A stretch of DNA of 64,000 bases from Clostridia bacterium (lineage in GTDB: Bacteria > Bacillota > Clostridia > Oscillospirales > CAG-272), in assembly GCA_017447775.1 (NCBI GenBank), contig JAFSMU010000004.1, forward strand, positions 35,096 through 99,095, in the 5' to 3' direction. Position 1 is the first letter of the stretch, and the number at the start of each line of letters is the position of its first letter. The position numbers and the translations under genes are program-made. Below are positions 48,973 through 58,352 of this stretch, in pieces. Below the pieces are notes generated by a model, which saw only the letters and a list, made by a program, of their open reading frames with translations, ran no database searches and was not told where the DNA came from.

Positions 48973-50154
48973 TTATAGCTTGCGCGTTCTTGTGTAGCGC
49001 GATATCGAAAGTATTATACCCATTTCGGCAAGCTGCATTACAAGCGCCGAGCCGCCGTAGCTGAAAAACGGAAGGGAAATACCGGTCGTCGGGATCGACG
49101 CCGTAACGACGGCGATGTTGAGTATCGCCTGGATGCCGACTTTTGCGGTCAGTCCCGCGCAGAGAACGCTTGAAAAAGTGTCGGGCGCGCGCCGAGCGAT
49201 AATAAAGCCCTGACGTATCAAAAGGAAGAACAACGCCGCAAGCAAAAGCGCGCCGATAAGTCCCAGCTCCTCGCACACAACGGCGAAGATGAAATCGTTT
49301 TGCGGCTCGGGCAGCCACAAATGCTTTTGATAACTGTTGCCAAGCCCGACGCCGAGCAGTCCGCCCGAGCCTATCGCAAGCAGGCTTTGATACGGCTGCC
49401 AGCCCTTGCCGAGCAGGTCGCTTTCGGGGTGAAGCCACGCGTCGATGCGGTCTTTTGTGTAGTCGGTAAACAGAATTATCCCAAGCGCGCCCGCGCCGAA
49501 AGCACCGCCTATCGCGCCAAGCCATCTCGGATCAGCGCCGCCGATAAATATCATCGACGCGCCGATGAGGAATATGATTATCGTCCCCGACATGTGATGT
49601 TCAAGCACTGTCAGCACGCATATCGCCCCGATCAGCATCGCGGGAATAAGGATGCCGTAGGTGAATTTGTGCATCCGTTTTTCATTGAACGATATGTAGC
49701 TCGCCATCATAAGCACAACGGCGAACTTCGCGACCTCCGACGGCTGAAAAGATATCGGCCCTATCGCAAGCCAGCGCGTCGCGCCCTTTGCCGTAACTCC
49801 GACGCCCGGCACAAGCACAAGCAAAAGCAAAACCGCCGCCGCAACGTAAACGGGCAGGGCAAAGCGCTTCATTATATTATAGTCGATGTTCGACAAAAGT
49901 ATCATCACAAGCACGCCGATCAAAGCGTAAATAAACTGCCGCTTTACAAAATAGAAGCTGTCCCCGAATCGCTTTTCCGCATAAACGTACCCGGCGGAGA
50001 AGATCATCACCGAGCCAAACGCCACAAGCGCCAGAACGATCAGAAGAAACGCCTTGTCCATGCCGCCGCGCGTGCGGAAAACAACGCTCTTCTGCGGGTG
50101 CAGAAGTTCGTTCCAAAACGTATTCTTGCGCTGTTTTGCGGAAGTGTTGTCCAC
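48973..50154 (-). CDS. ftsW: Septal peptidoglycan polymerase FtsW (SEDS)
   Basis: A 393-residue SEDS-family membrane protein with about ten helices. GATRWLAIGPISFQPSEVAK and the C-terminal SLPFFSYGGSALV are FtsW/RodA motifs. Within a division cluster next to murG it is FtsW rather than RodA. I chose the GTG at 50152-50154 because TTGGAGG lies just before it and the mraY stop is 14 bp upstream; the ATG at the first membrane segment has no ribosome site. A basic cytoplasmic tail of about 30 residues precedes the first helix. Confidence 0.94.
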   Translation of the reverse strand: MDNTSAKQRKNTFWNELLHPQKSVVFRTRGGMDKAFLLIVLALVAFGSVMIFSAGYVYAEKRFGDSFYFVKRQFIYALIGVLVMILLSNIDYNIMKRFALPVYVAAAVLLLLVLVPGVGVTAKGATRWLAIGPISFQPSEVAKFAVVLMMASYISFNEKRMHKFTYGILIPAMLIGAICVLTVLEHHMSGTIIIFLIGASMIFIGGADPRWLGAIGGAFGAGALGIILFTDYTKDRIDAWLHPESDLLGKGWQPYQSLLAIGSGGLLGVGLGNSYQKHLWLPEPQNDFIFAVVCEELGLIGALLLAALFFLLIRQGFIIARRAPDTFSSVLCAGLTAKVGIQAILNIAVVTASIPTTGISLPFFSYGGSALVMQLAEMGIILSISRYTRTRKL

Positions 50155-50168
50155 GGTGGCCTCCAATT

Positions 50169-51143
50169 TTATCCGAATATTCCCGATATAGCGGCGGCAA
50201 CGCACGTTGCGGCGAGCGCCGTTATGACTATTCTGTTTTCGCTGTAACCGCATTTTTCAAGATGATGGTGGAACGGCGCCATTTTGAACAGGCGCTTGCC
50301 GTGCGAGAGCTTGAAGTACGCAACCTGCAAAATGACCGACAGCGTTTCAAAAACGTAAACTATCCCCGCCGTCAGTATTATCAGCGGCGATCCGTAAAGG
50401 AATGCTATCCCGACGACAGCCCCGCCCAAAAACAGCGAGCCTGTGTCGCCCATAAAGACTTTCGCGGGGTAGATATTGTATATCAAAAAACCGATACACC
50501 CGCCGAGTACCGCGCACGACATAAGTGCCGACGTGCCGTTTTGCGATATCACCGACATCACGATGAAGAACACGCACACCGCCGCCGTAACGGAGCCTGA
50601 AAGCCCGTCGATGCCGTCGGTAAGGTTGACGCTGTTGACAATGCCGCATATCAGTATAACGGCGATGATATAGTAGAAAAAGCCAAGCTCGACTGTCTTT
50701 TTGAAAAACGGGATGTAAAGGGTGGTGTCAAGATATCCCTTGCCCGCCATAATGCCGACGAATGCCGACGCGACAACAAGCTGCAAAAGAAATTTCTGCC
50801 ACGCGCGAAGTCCCTCGTTCTCGCGCTTTTTCAGCTTCGCCAGATCGTCAACTATCCCGATAAGGCCGAAGAGCGCCGAGCAAATAAGCGTTATCCAAAG
50901 CTTTGGCGCGTCTATCATGTCGGGGATTATCAGCGACACAAGCGCCATAACGAAAATTATCGGCAGAATGAAGAACAACCCGCCCATTGTCGGCGTGCCT
51001 TCTTTCGACTTGTGCCACCGCGGGCCGATCTCGTTTATCGGCTGCCCCATTTTCATACTTTTCAGCTTCGGAATGAAAATTTTAAGCAGTATCCCCGTCA
51101 AAAAGAGAACGGTAAATATCGTCAAAGCAAAGTAAAGTATCAT
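50169..51143 (-). CDS. mraY: Phospho-MurNAc-pentapeptide transferase MraY
   Basis: A 324-residue membrane enzyme making lipid I. Ten helices. RWHKSKEGTPTMGGL near residue 42, the Asp-rich VNLTDGIDGLSG and the C-terminal APFHHHLEKCGYSENRIV are the catalytic signatures. It overlaps murF by 4 bp and is followed directly by ftsW. In most clusters murD would sit between mraY and ftsW; it is missing here. Confidence 0.96.
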   Translation of the reverse strand: MILYFALTIFTVLFLTGILLKIFIPKLKSMKMGQPINEIGPRWHKSKEGTPTMGGLFFILPIIFVMALVSLIIPDMIDAPKLWITLICSALFGLIGIVDDLAKLKKRENEGLRAWQKFLLQLVVASAFVGIMAGKGYLDTTLYIPFFKKTVELGFFYYIIAVILICGIVNSVNLTDGIDGLSGSVTAAVCVFFIVMSVISQNGTSALMSCAVLGGCIGFLIYNIYPAKVFMGDTGSLFLGGAVVGIAFLYGSPLIILTAGIVYVFETLSVILQVAYFKLSHGKRLFKMAPFHHHLEKCGYSENRIVITALAATCVAAAISGIFG

Positions 51144-52522
51144 TTTATCCTCTCCGCAAGTCGTTCAAGCCGCTCGGCGCGGCTGGCTTTGATCAAAATC
51201 ACGTCGCCGCGCACAATGCTCGACCTTATTATTTGCGCCGCCTTTTCTATATCGTTTCCGAGCATTATCGGCTCGCGCCCGGCACTAATAGCGCCGTTTG
51301 CAAGATTTTTCGCGTCGTCGCTGTCCCCGAAGATCATAACGACGTCGGCGCGCGCCGCGTAAGCGCCTGTTTGCTTATGGAGCATTGGCGAAAAATCGCC
51401 CAGCTCGTGCATCTTTCCAAGCACCGCCACTGAACGTCCGCCGCGCCCTTTCGCCTCTGACAAAAGCACGTCGATCCCCGCGCGCATCGACTCGGGCGAC
51501 GCGTTGTAGCAGTCGACGATCTTTGTAAAATCGCCGCACTGCACAATATTCTGGCGCATTTCAACGGGACGATAAAGCGTAAGACCGCGCCGCATTTCAT
51601 CATCGCTGACGCCGAGGACCGTCGCGCACGCGACTGCAAACAAAGCCGCGTAAACGCTGTGCCTGCCGAGCGAGGGGAAGAATATATCATTTATTGTAGT
51701 ATTCCCGTGTTTTACGTCAAACGATACGCCGCCCGCCGTTTCCTTTACGTTTTTCGCGCAAAAGTCGCACTCGGCGTTCTCTATCCCGACAAAAACAACG
51801 TCGCCGCGCGGATTTGCGGCGCGCCGAAGCATATCGTCGTCGCCGTTAACGATAAGCGTCCCGCCATCGCACAGCCCGTCGGTGATCTCCGATTTTGCCA
51901 AAAAAATGTTCTCGCGCGAGCCGAGATGCCCGATGTGCGACGTGCCGATGTTCGTTATTACCGCTATCGTCGGGTGCGTGATGCGCGAAAGGTTCGATAT
52001 CTCGCCGCGCTCGACCATACCCATCTCGATCACAGCCGCCCCGTGATCCGACGTAAGTGAAAGAATAGTTTGCGGAAGGCCGACCTCGTTGTTGAAGTTC
52101 TTTTCCGTCTTGCAAACGGAAAAATGCGGCGATATGGCGGCGCAGATCGCCTCTTTTGTCGTCGTCTTGCCGACGCTTCCGGTAACGGCAACGACGGGTA
52201 AATCAAATTTACCTCTGTAAAGCATCGCTATTTTGCCAAGTGCTTCAAGCGTGCTGTCGACCTTGATAAACGGAACGTCATCGGCGGGGCATCTTTGGCA
52301 AACGCACGCCGCCGCTCCTTTTGCAAAAGCGTCGGAAATGTAGGTGTGGCCGTCATATTTCTCGCCTTTGAGCGCGACGAAAAGCGAGCCTTTTACGTCA
52401 GCTCTTGTGTCCGTGCATATATTATACACTTGTATATCATCACGAATATTGTGCGCCTCGCCGCCGACGGCGGAAACGATCTCCATAATATTCAGTCCGT
52501 CTTTACCAATGCTATGATACAT
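51140..52522 (-). CDS. murF: UDP-MurNAc-tripeptide-D-Ala-D-Ala ligase MurF
   Basis: A 460-residue ligase adding D-Ala-D-Ala. ATP loop VTGSVGKTTTKEAI near residue 112, KNFNNEVGLP, IEMGMVERGEI and the C-terminal SPESMRAGIDVL all match. The ATG at 52520-52522 follows the murE stop by one base and has AAGGA at a usable distance; an upstream in-frame ATG at 52549 would overlap murE. A TATACnnnnGTATA motif lies within the N-terminal part. Confidence 0.95.
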   Translation of the reverse strand: MYHSIGKDGLNIMEIVSAVGGEAHNIRDDIQVYNICTDTRADVKGSLFVALKGEKYDGHTYISDAFAKGAAACVCQRCPADDVPFIKVDSTLEALGKIAMLYRGKFDLPVVAVTGSVGKTTTKEAICAAISPHFSVCKTEKNFNNEVGLPQTILSLTSDHGAAVIEMGMVERGEISNLSRITHPTIAVITNIGTSHIGHLGSRENIFLAKSEITDGLCDGGTLIVNGDDDMLRRAANPRGDVVFVGIENAECDFCAKNVKETAGGVSFDVKHGNTTINDIFFPSLGRHSVYAALFAVACATVLGVSDDEMRRGLTLYRPVEMRQNIVQCGDFTKIVDCYNASPESMRAGIDVLLSEAKGRGGRSVAVLGKMHELGDFSPMLHKQTGAYAARADVVMIFGDSDDAKNLANGAISAGREPIMLGNDIEKAAQIIRSSIVRGDVILIKASRAERLERLAERIK

Positions 52523-52523
52523 T

Positions 52524-53933
52524 TTACCCGTTCCTTTTGAAGTATTCAAGAATTTGCTCTTTGTCGGAATAATGGCGCTTTCCGGCGGCGTCTATCACGT
52601 AGTTTTCGTGGCCTTTTCCGGCGATAAGCACAACGTCGCCGTCCTTTGCCGTGTCGAGCGCAAACCTTATCGCCTCGGCGCGATCCGTCACCTTTTCGTA
52701 AAGCGCGCCCGAGGGAACCCCGCACTCGATCTGCCTGATTATTTCCTCCGGGTCCTCATTTCGCGGATTATCCGACGTTATGACAGTAAGGTCCGCATAC
52801 CGCGCGGCGATTTCTCCCATTTCGGCGCGCTTGCCCGCGTCCCTGTTGCCGCCGCATCCGAACACGACGATAAGCCGCCCGCGCGTCAGCGGTTTCAGCG
52901 TTTTCAGCGCGTTTTCAAGCGCGTCGGGCGTGTGCGCGTAGTCGATCAGAACGTCGACGCTATCGAAAATCACCCTTTCCATCCGCCCGTCGATTATCGG
53001 CATATCGCGCAGAGCCGCGGCGCTCGTTTTCTCATCTATACCGAGCAGCGCCGCCGCGATTACGGAAAGGGAAGCGTTGTAAACGTAAAATCCGCCCGTC
53101 AGCGCCGTGCTGATATGCACAAGATCGTCGCCGCACAGATCAAACGACGTTCTGCCGATTTTGCACTCGATGTTTTTCGCCGTGTAGTCGGCGCTTTTGT
53201 CGTGCTTTGAAAAATATACAACCTCGCCCGATGAGTGAAAGCCCATGTATTTTGCGTGCGCGTCGTCGAGATTTATAACGCTCCTACGGCTTTTCTCAAA
53301 CAGCCGCGCCTTTGCCGCCGCGTACTCGTCGACGCTTTTGTGGTAGTCCATGTGGTCGCGCGAGAGATTTGTGAATATCCCCGCGTCAAATTCAAGCCCG
53401 CCGAGCCTGTGCTGGTCGAGCGCGTGAGATGACGCCTCGATGAAAACGTACTCGACCCCCGCGTCCTTCATTTTCATGAGAATTTTTGCAAGCTTGTCGG
53501 GCGGGGGCGTTGTGTAGTCCGTTTCAAGCTTTTCGTCGCCGATATAGTTTCCCGTCGTTCCGATAACGCCGCATTTGCGCCCCGCGTAAGAGAATATGCG
53601 GCGCAGTATCATCGTCGTCGACGTTTTTCCGTTTGTTCCCGTTACGGCGACAAGGCGCATCGACTCCCCCGGCATCCCGCAAAGCTTCTGGCAGGATACG
53701 GCGTATGCCATCTTGACGTTTTCAACGAAAAAAACGGGTATCGGCAGATTTTTCGCAACTTCAACGCCTTTTTCGCACACAACGGCGCACGCGCCCGCAA
53801 GGTAAGCGCGGTCGATGAACTTTTTGCCGTTTGCAAAGAAAACGAACCCGGTCTTTACACATCGCGAGTCGTCGGTTATGCCATAAATTTCAATATCCGC
53901 ATCGCACCCGCTTATTATGTCGCATAGACGCAT
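52524..53933 (-). CDS. murE: UDP-MurNAc-tripeptide synthetase MurE
   Basis: A 469-residue ligase adding the third stem-peptide residue. GTNGKTSTTMILRRIFSYAG is the ATP loop; TTPPPDKLAKILMKM and LSRDHMDYHKSVDEY carry substrate residues. The specificity loop near the C-terminus reads SDNPRNEDPEEII, whose DNPR pattern is typical of enzymes adding meso-diaminopimelate. So the cell wall probably contains mDAP. The 48-bp gap upstream to the PBP gene holds its ribosome site (GGAGG). Confidence 0.95.
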   Translation of the reverse strand: MRLCDIISGCDADIEIYGITDDSRCVKTGFVFFANGKKFIDRAYLAGACAVVCEKGVEVAKNLPIPVFFVENVKMAYAVSCQKLCGMPGESMRLVAVTGTNGKTSTTMILRRIFSYAGRKCGVIGTTGNYIGDEKLETDYTTPPPDKLAKILMKMKDAGVEYVFIEASSHALDQHRLGGLEFDAGIFTNLSRDHMDYHKSVDEYAAAKARLFEKSRRSVINLDDAHAKYMGFHSSGEVVYFSKHDKSADYTAKNIECKIGRTSFDLCGDDLVHISTALTGGFYVYNASLSVIAAALLGIDEKTSAAALRDMPIIDGRMERVIFDSVDVLIDYAHTPDALENALKTLKPLTRGRLIVVFGCGGNRDAGKRAEMGEIAARYADLTVITSDNPRNEDPEEIIRQIECGVPSGALYEKVTDRAEAIRFALDTAKDGDVVLIAGKGHENYVIDAAGKRHYSDKEQILEYFKRNG

Positions 53934-53981
53934 AGAAAACCTCCGAAAAATGAATTTTCTTTACGCGTCCTTGTTTTTGTT

Positions 53982-56228
53982 TCAGTCCTCGTCCTCGCGG
54001 TAGAGCATCGTGATCTCGACAGGCGTGCCGCGCGGCACGCTCTCGCCATTTTGAACGGACTGGCGGGCGACTGTCGTCCCCTCACCCTTGAGCCCGGCGA
54101 TCACAACGTTAAGTCCCGCCTCTGTAAGCATAATATTTGCCTGCTCGGCGCTTTTTCCGATAACGTCGGGCACCGTAACGTATTCGCTTTGCGGTATTTT
54201 TTCGGTATAAAGTATGATCTTGCCGCCGTCTTTCGATATTTTGGCTCCCGAAACAGGCACCTGATCTATAACGCTTTGCCCGCCGCCGACAAGCTCGTAT
54301 TTTATCCCCATCTCTTTCAGCTTTGCCGTCGCCGCGTCGGCGGACAGCCCGCGATAATTCTGCACCTCAATATTCTGCGCCCGCGTGTCGCCCTCGGGGA
54401 ATGACGGCTCAACGTCAAGATACGGAAGAACGTCAGACAAAAACGTCGAAATATACGGCGCCACAAGCTGACTGCCGTAAATAAGACCGCGCGTCGGCTC
54501 GTCTATCATCATTATGACCGATATCTTCGCGTCGTCGCTCGGAGCGAAAGCAACTGTTGAAACGATGCGCTTGTTGCCCACCGTCCCCTTTTCCGACGTG
54601 CCTGTCTTTGCCGCGACGCTGTAACCTTCAACGCGCGCGTTCTTGGCGCCGCCGTTTCCCGAAACGCCGTCCGCAAGTATCTGACTTATCGTTTTTGCCG
54701 TTTCTTCGCTTATTACTTGCCTTACGTTTTGCGTTTTGTACTCGTAAAGCACGTTCCCGTCGTCATCGACGATGCTTTTGATAAGGTGCGGGGTGACGAG
54801 CATACCGTTGTTTGCAACGGCGGAAACGGACGTCAGCTGCGAGAGCGTCGTCACGTTGTACCGCTGCCCGAAAGAGTAGACCGCAAGGTCAAGCTCCTTT
54901 ATGTCGTCCTTGTCTTTGATTATCGTGTCGGCCTCGCCGGGAAGATCGACTCCCGTTTTGCTTGTAAGGCCGAATCCTTCAAAATATTTGTAGAACGTTT
55001 CGGCGCCGATGCGCTGCGAAAGTTTCATCATAACGGGATTGCACGAATTTTGCAGCCCCTCGGCAAACGTCAGCGTCCCGTGGCCGCCCTTTTTGTGACA
55101 GCGTATGTTCCATCCGCTGACGGTGTAAGAGCCGGTGCAGGAGAAAAGCTCCGACGGGTTTGACAGGTTTTCTTCAAGCGCCATTGACGTTGTAAAAATC
55201 TTGGACGTCGAGCCCGGCTCATACGTTTCCGACAGCGCCTTGTTGTTCCACTGTTCAAGCTGATACGCGCGATAAGCCGCGATATACTCCGCAGAATCCT
55301 CGCCGTACTGCGCGCCGATCTCATTCAGCGCGTCGGTATAGTAATCCACGACGGTGTAGGGATCGTTCAGATCAAACGACGGATACACCGCAAAGCCGAG
55401 TATCTCGCCCGTTTTCGGGTCCATCGCCACGGCGCACGCGCGATCACGGCACCCCGCCTCTATCGCCGCCTGTTCAAGATATTTTTCAAGCGCCGACTGA
55501 ACGTAATAGTCTATCGTTGTAACGATGTTCGCGCCGTTTTCGGCGTCGATATAACTTTCGTACCTGTACGGCATCTGCTCGCCGTCGGGGCGGACGGCGG
55601 AAATAAGCATACCGCTCTTGCCTGAGAGAATGTCGTTGTACTGATATTCCAGCCCGTAAAGCCCGCCGTCCGTTCCGCAAAAACCGATCACGGCCGCCGC
55701 CGTTGTCGAGTACGGGTAAACGCGCGAGCTTTGCTCAACGGTGTGAACAAAGTGCGAAAGTCCGTTTTCAAGCGCGTAAGCGCGGATGTCGCGCGCGACG
55801 TCAGGCTCAACGCTCGCCTTTACGGTAACGTCCTTTTGCGTCGTCTTTTTCGCCTTTGAGTAAAGCGCGTCGTAGTCGAGGGAGAGCTTTTCGGAAAGAT
55901 ATCGGCACGCACTCTCCCGCTCCTCGTCGCTCTTTATGTCGGAAGGGGAGAAGTACACGCGCTCCGTTTTGTACGTCGTTGCGAGAACGCGGCCGTTGCG
56001 GTCGGTAATGTCGCCGCGCGACGCCGTTATCGGCGTCTGATATATCATCTGCTCGATGACTTTATCTTCATAATACTTATTCTTCACCACTTGAAGATAG
56101 AACAGCCGCAAAGCAAGCGCGCCGAGCAAAACGGCGCACACCAAAAACATCGCGACCTGCCGCGACGATATCCTGCTTCCCGCCTTGTCGAGTATTGTCG
56201 CGGGTTTCTGATCGCTTCCTCTTTTCAT
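53982..56228 (-). CDS. Class B penicillin-binding protein with two PASTA domains (FtsI/PBP2B/SpoVD type)
   Basis: A 748-residue transpeptidase. Membrane helix VAMFLVCAVLLGALALRLFYL. A pedestal domain runs to about 250. The transpeptidase motifs are EPGSTSKIFT (Ser-x-x-Lys), QNSCNPVMMK (Ser-x-Asn) and AAKTGTSEK. Two PASTA repeats follow, beginning about 618 and 684 (VPDVIGKSAEQANIMLTEAG). Two PASTA domains resemble PBP2B, while SpoVD has one; only one such gene is present, so it may serve both division and sporulation. ATG 56228 has AAGGTG upstream; a TTG three bases earlier is an alternative. Confidence 0.93.
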   Translation of the reverse strand: MKRGSDQKPATILDKAGSRISSRQVAMFLVCAVLLGALALRLFYLQVVKNKYYEDKVIEQMIYQTPITASRGDITDRNGRVLATTYKTERVYFSPSDIKSDEERESACRYLSEKLSLDYDALYSKAKKTTQKDVTVKASVEPDVARDIRAYALENGLSHFVHTVEQSSRVYPYSTTAAAVIGFCGTDGGLYGLEYQYNDILSGKSGMLISAVRPDGEQMPYRYESYIDAENGANIVTTIDYYVQSALEKYLEQAAIEAGCRDRACAVAMDPKTGEILGFAVYPSFDLNDPYTVVDYYTDALNEIGAQYGEDSAEYIAAYRAYQLEQWNNKALSETYEPGSTSKIFTTSMALEENLSNPSELFSCTGSYTVSGWNIRCHKKGGHGTLTFAEGLQNSCNPVMMKLSQRIGAETFYKYFEGFGLTSKTGVDLPGEADTIIKDKDDIKELDLAVYSFGQRYNVTTLSQLTSVSAVANNGMLVTPHLIKSIVDDDGNVLYEYKTQNVRQVISEETAKTISQILADGVSGNGGAKNARVEGYSVAAKTGTSEKGTVGNKRIVSTVAFAPSDDAKISVIMMIDEPTRGLIYGSQLVAPYISTFLSDVLPYLDVEPSFPEGDTRAQNIEVQNYRGLSADAATAKLKEMGIKYELVGGGQSVIDQVPVSGAKISKDGGKIILYTEKIPQSEYVTVPDVIGKSAEQANIMLTEAGLNVVIAGLKGEGTTVARQSVQNGESVPRGTPVEITMLYREDED

Positions 56229-56328
56229 CAAATCACCTTAAAAAATTCGGGAGCGATAAGAGCAAAGCTCCTATTGCTCCCGTGGCAATATAAATAGTAT
56301 TCAAGTGTCGTTTAATTTATGACGTTTA

Positions 56329-56643
56329 TCATTTTTCGCCATGGAGGCCGCGGCCGCCGTCAAGATTTGCATACCGCGTCTGCGTAAGACCTTCGAGCCG
56401 CTCGATATCTTCCGTAAGGCTTGCTTTTTCCTTGCGCATTTTGTTTATGTCGTTCTTTATCCCCAGTATCTGCACCGCTGAAAGCACGCAGAAAATAAGC
56501 ACCACGCACGCCGCGACTATCCCGAGCATAAGCAGGCTCGGCATCGGGGACTGCTGCTTTATTTTGATTTTTGGCAACTTTGTCGTTTCATACTTTACTC
56601 CGCCGTCGGCGATGTCAAGGATGTGTTGTACCGCGTCTGTCAC
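56329..56643 (-). CDS. ftsL: FtsL-like septum protein
   Basis: A 104-residue bitopic membrane protein. A cytoplasmic part of about 35 residues precedes one helix ([25 protein letters not shown]) and a short coiled coil ([24 protein letters not shown]). FtsL proteins diverge widely in sequence; the position between rsmH and the class B PBP gives the call. Its start overlaps the rsmH stop by 4 bp. Confidence 0.82.
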   Translation of the reverse strand: MTDAVQHILDIADGGVKYETTKLPKIKIKQQSPMPSLLMLGIVAACVVLIFCVLSAVQILGIKNDINKMRKEKASLTEDIERLEGLTQTRYANLDGGRGLHGEK

Positions 56644-57578
56644 TTTTCTCCTGCTTTCTCCGCGACCCTCAGCTTTGCGCTGTGCGAGCGGCGGTTATTT
56701 TTTATTTCTTCTTCTGTCGGAAGGATGGGTTTTTTTGTGATAACTTTTATTTCGGGAACTCGCCCGCAAACGCAAACGGGGAAGGACGGCGGGCAGATGC
56801 ACCCGCGCGACAGATCGGCAAAAGCGTTCTTGACCGCCCTGTCTTCAAGCGAGTGGAACGTTATCACGGCGATCCTGCCGCCGCTGCCGAGGCGAGAAAC
56901 GATGTTCTTTACCGTCGGCTCGATTATCGCAATTTCTCCGTTTACCTCGATGCGTATCGCCTGAAACGTCTTTTTCGCGGGATGATGTCCCACCTCGCGC
57001 AGCTTTGGCGGATACGCGCCCTTTATGATGTCGGAAAGCTCCGTCGTCGTCTTTATCGGCTTTTCCTCGCGCGCGCGGACTATCCCCGCGGCGATCTTCG
57101 GGGCAAACGTGTCCTCGCCGTACTCGTAGATAACGCGGCGAAGCTCCGCCTCGCTGTAATTGTTCACAACGTCGTATGCCGAAACGGGCGATGTTGTGTC
57201 CATACGCATATCAAGCGGCGCTTCGAGCTTGTACGAAAAGCCGCGCTCCGCGGTGTCAAGCTGGTATGAAGAAACGCCGAGGTCGGCAAGCGCCCCGTCG
57301 ATCTTGTCTATCCCAAGCTCGTCAAGGATCGCGCAAATATTTGAAAAATTGTCTTTTACAAACGTCACCTTGTCCGAAAAATCGGAAAGCCTTTTTCGCG
57401 CGGCGTCAAGCGCGTCGCTGTCGCGGTCGATGCAGATAAGGCGACCGCCGCCAAGCCTTTTCGCAATTTCAAGCGAGTGGCCGCCGCCGCCCGTCGTGCA
57501 GTCGACGTATATGCCGTCGGGCTTGATATTCAGCGCGTCGACGGATTCGTAAAGAAGTACCGACGTGTGTGAAAACAT
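56640..57578 (-). CDS. rsmH: 16S rRNA (cytosine1402-N4)-methyltransferase
   Basis: A 312-residue SAM-dependent enzyme (formerly MraW). [32 protein letters not shown] is the start and SAM loop. [48 protein letters not shown] and [12 protein letters not shown] are further signatures. It lies 1 bp after mraZ and overlaps ftsL by 4 bp. Confidence 0.97.
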   Translation of the reverse strand: MFSHTSVLLYESVDALNIKPDGIYVDCTTGGGGHSLEIAKRLGGGRLICIDRDSDALDAARKRLSDFSDKVTFVKDNFSNICAILDELGIDKIDGALADLGVSSYQLDTAERGFSYKLEAPLDMRMDTTSPVSAYDVVNNYSEAELRRVIYEYGEDTFAPKIAAGIVRAREEKPIKTTTELSDIIKGAYPPKLREVGHHPAKKTFQAIRIEVNGEIAIIEPTVKNIVSRLGSGGRIAVITFHSLEDRAVKNAFADLSRGCICPPSFPVCVCGRVPEIKVITKKPILPTEEEIKNNRRSHSAKLRVAEKAGEK

Positions 57579-57579
57579 A

Positions 57580-57999
57580 TCAGCACCCGAGTTCTTCCAT
57601 CATAGCCGCGATCTCCTCGGACCCCTCAAGCTGCTTTTCGCTCTCCCAGCCCTCTGCCGACCAGATCTCGATGTACGAGCCTGCGCCCGTGATATAAACG
57701 TCGCCGTCGATGCCGGCGTACTCGCGCAGGTTCTGAGGTATTACGGTGCGCCCGTGCGCGTCAAGCTCAGCCTCCGAAGCACCGGCATATACAAAGCGGC
57801 GTATGCGCCGCGCCTGAGCGGGAGGGAGGTCGTTTATCTTCGACGTGTATTTTTCCCATTCCGATGACGGATATACCGACAGGCAGCGGTCGATACCGCG
57901 CGTTATCACGAACTTTTCGCCAAGCGCTTCGCGCAGCTTTGCGGGTATGAAAATGCGTCCTTTGACGTCAATTGAATATTTGAATTCACCTAAAAACAC
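57580..57999 (-). CDS. mraZ: Transcriptional regulator MraZ
   Basis: A 139-residue regulator with two AbrB-like swapped-hairpin repeats: [18 protein letters not shown] and [19 protein letters not shown]. The GTG at 57997-57999 is preferred because AAAGGAGG lies just before it and it gives the usual short N-terminus (FLGEF); an ATG 18 bases earlier starts inside the ribosome site. It is first in the cluster, which it probably controls through the GTGGT repeats upstream. Confidence 0.94.
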   Translation of the reverse strand: MFLGEFKYSIDVKGRIFIPAKLREALGEKFVITRGIDRCLSVYPSSEWEKYTSKINDLPPAQARRIRRFVYAGASEAELDAHGRTVIPQNLREYAGIDGDVYITGAGSYIEIWSAEGWESEKQLEGSEEIAAMMEELGC

Positions 58000-58050
58000 G
58001 CCGCCGCCTCCTTTCAATGTGGAAAACTATGTGGGAAATATGGAAAACTC

Positions 58051-58075
58051 ACCACTTTTAACCACGTCAAACCAC
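58051..58075 (-). promoter_or_regulatory. MraZ operator (three GTGGT direct repeats)
   Basis: GTGGT occurs at 58051-58055, 58061-58065 and 58071-58075 on the minus strand, exactly ten bases apart. This spacing and the TGGTT/TGGTG units match the known MraZ-type TGGGn-n5 repeats. It lies just downstream of the promoter. Confidence 0.85.
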
Positions 58076-58085
58076 TTTTAACACT

Positions 58086-58114
58086 ATTATAACGGATAAA
58101 AGAAAAAAACGCAA
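58086..58114 (-). promoter_or_regulatory. Division/cell-wall cluster promoter
   Basis: Minus-strand TTGCGT (58109-58114), 17-bp spacer, TATAAT (58086-58091). Confidence 0.8.
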
Positions 58115-58248
58115 TAGTTTTTTGACATTTTATAAAAAAAAGATTTTCGCCGCGATAAAAAAGCGCGCCCCCACAGCACAGCCGCCTTATATAATAGGAA
58201 TTACTAAATAAAATAATATAAAATTACAAAATTACTTGCTTTTTGGCT

Positions 58249-58277
58249 TTTGACGTGATATACTTATATCATAAAAT
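58249..58277 (+). promoter_or_regulatory. Decarboxylase cluster promoter
   Basis: TTGACG (58249-58254), 17-bp spacer, TAAAAT (58272-58277). Confidence 0.65.
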
Positions 58278-58352
58278 ATAATGGGGGAGAATGGGATATT
58301 TTCCTCATTTACCCATTAAAACGGGCGAAGATTTGCCCTGAAAGGAAAAAAT

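Larger units (their letters stand above)
58000..58352. other. Divergent regulatory region between mraZ and the decarboxylase cluster
   Basis: No gene in these 353 bases. It contains the mraZ ribosome site, MraZ boxes and promoter on one side, an AT-rich stretch in the middle, and the decarboxylase promoter on the other side. Confidence 0.8.

Noticed and set aside
49300..50247. 315-residue plus-strand open frame opposite ftsW
   Set aside because: Basic, low-complexity shadow of the membrane protein gene.
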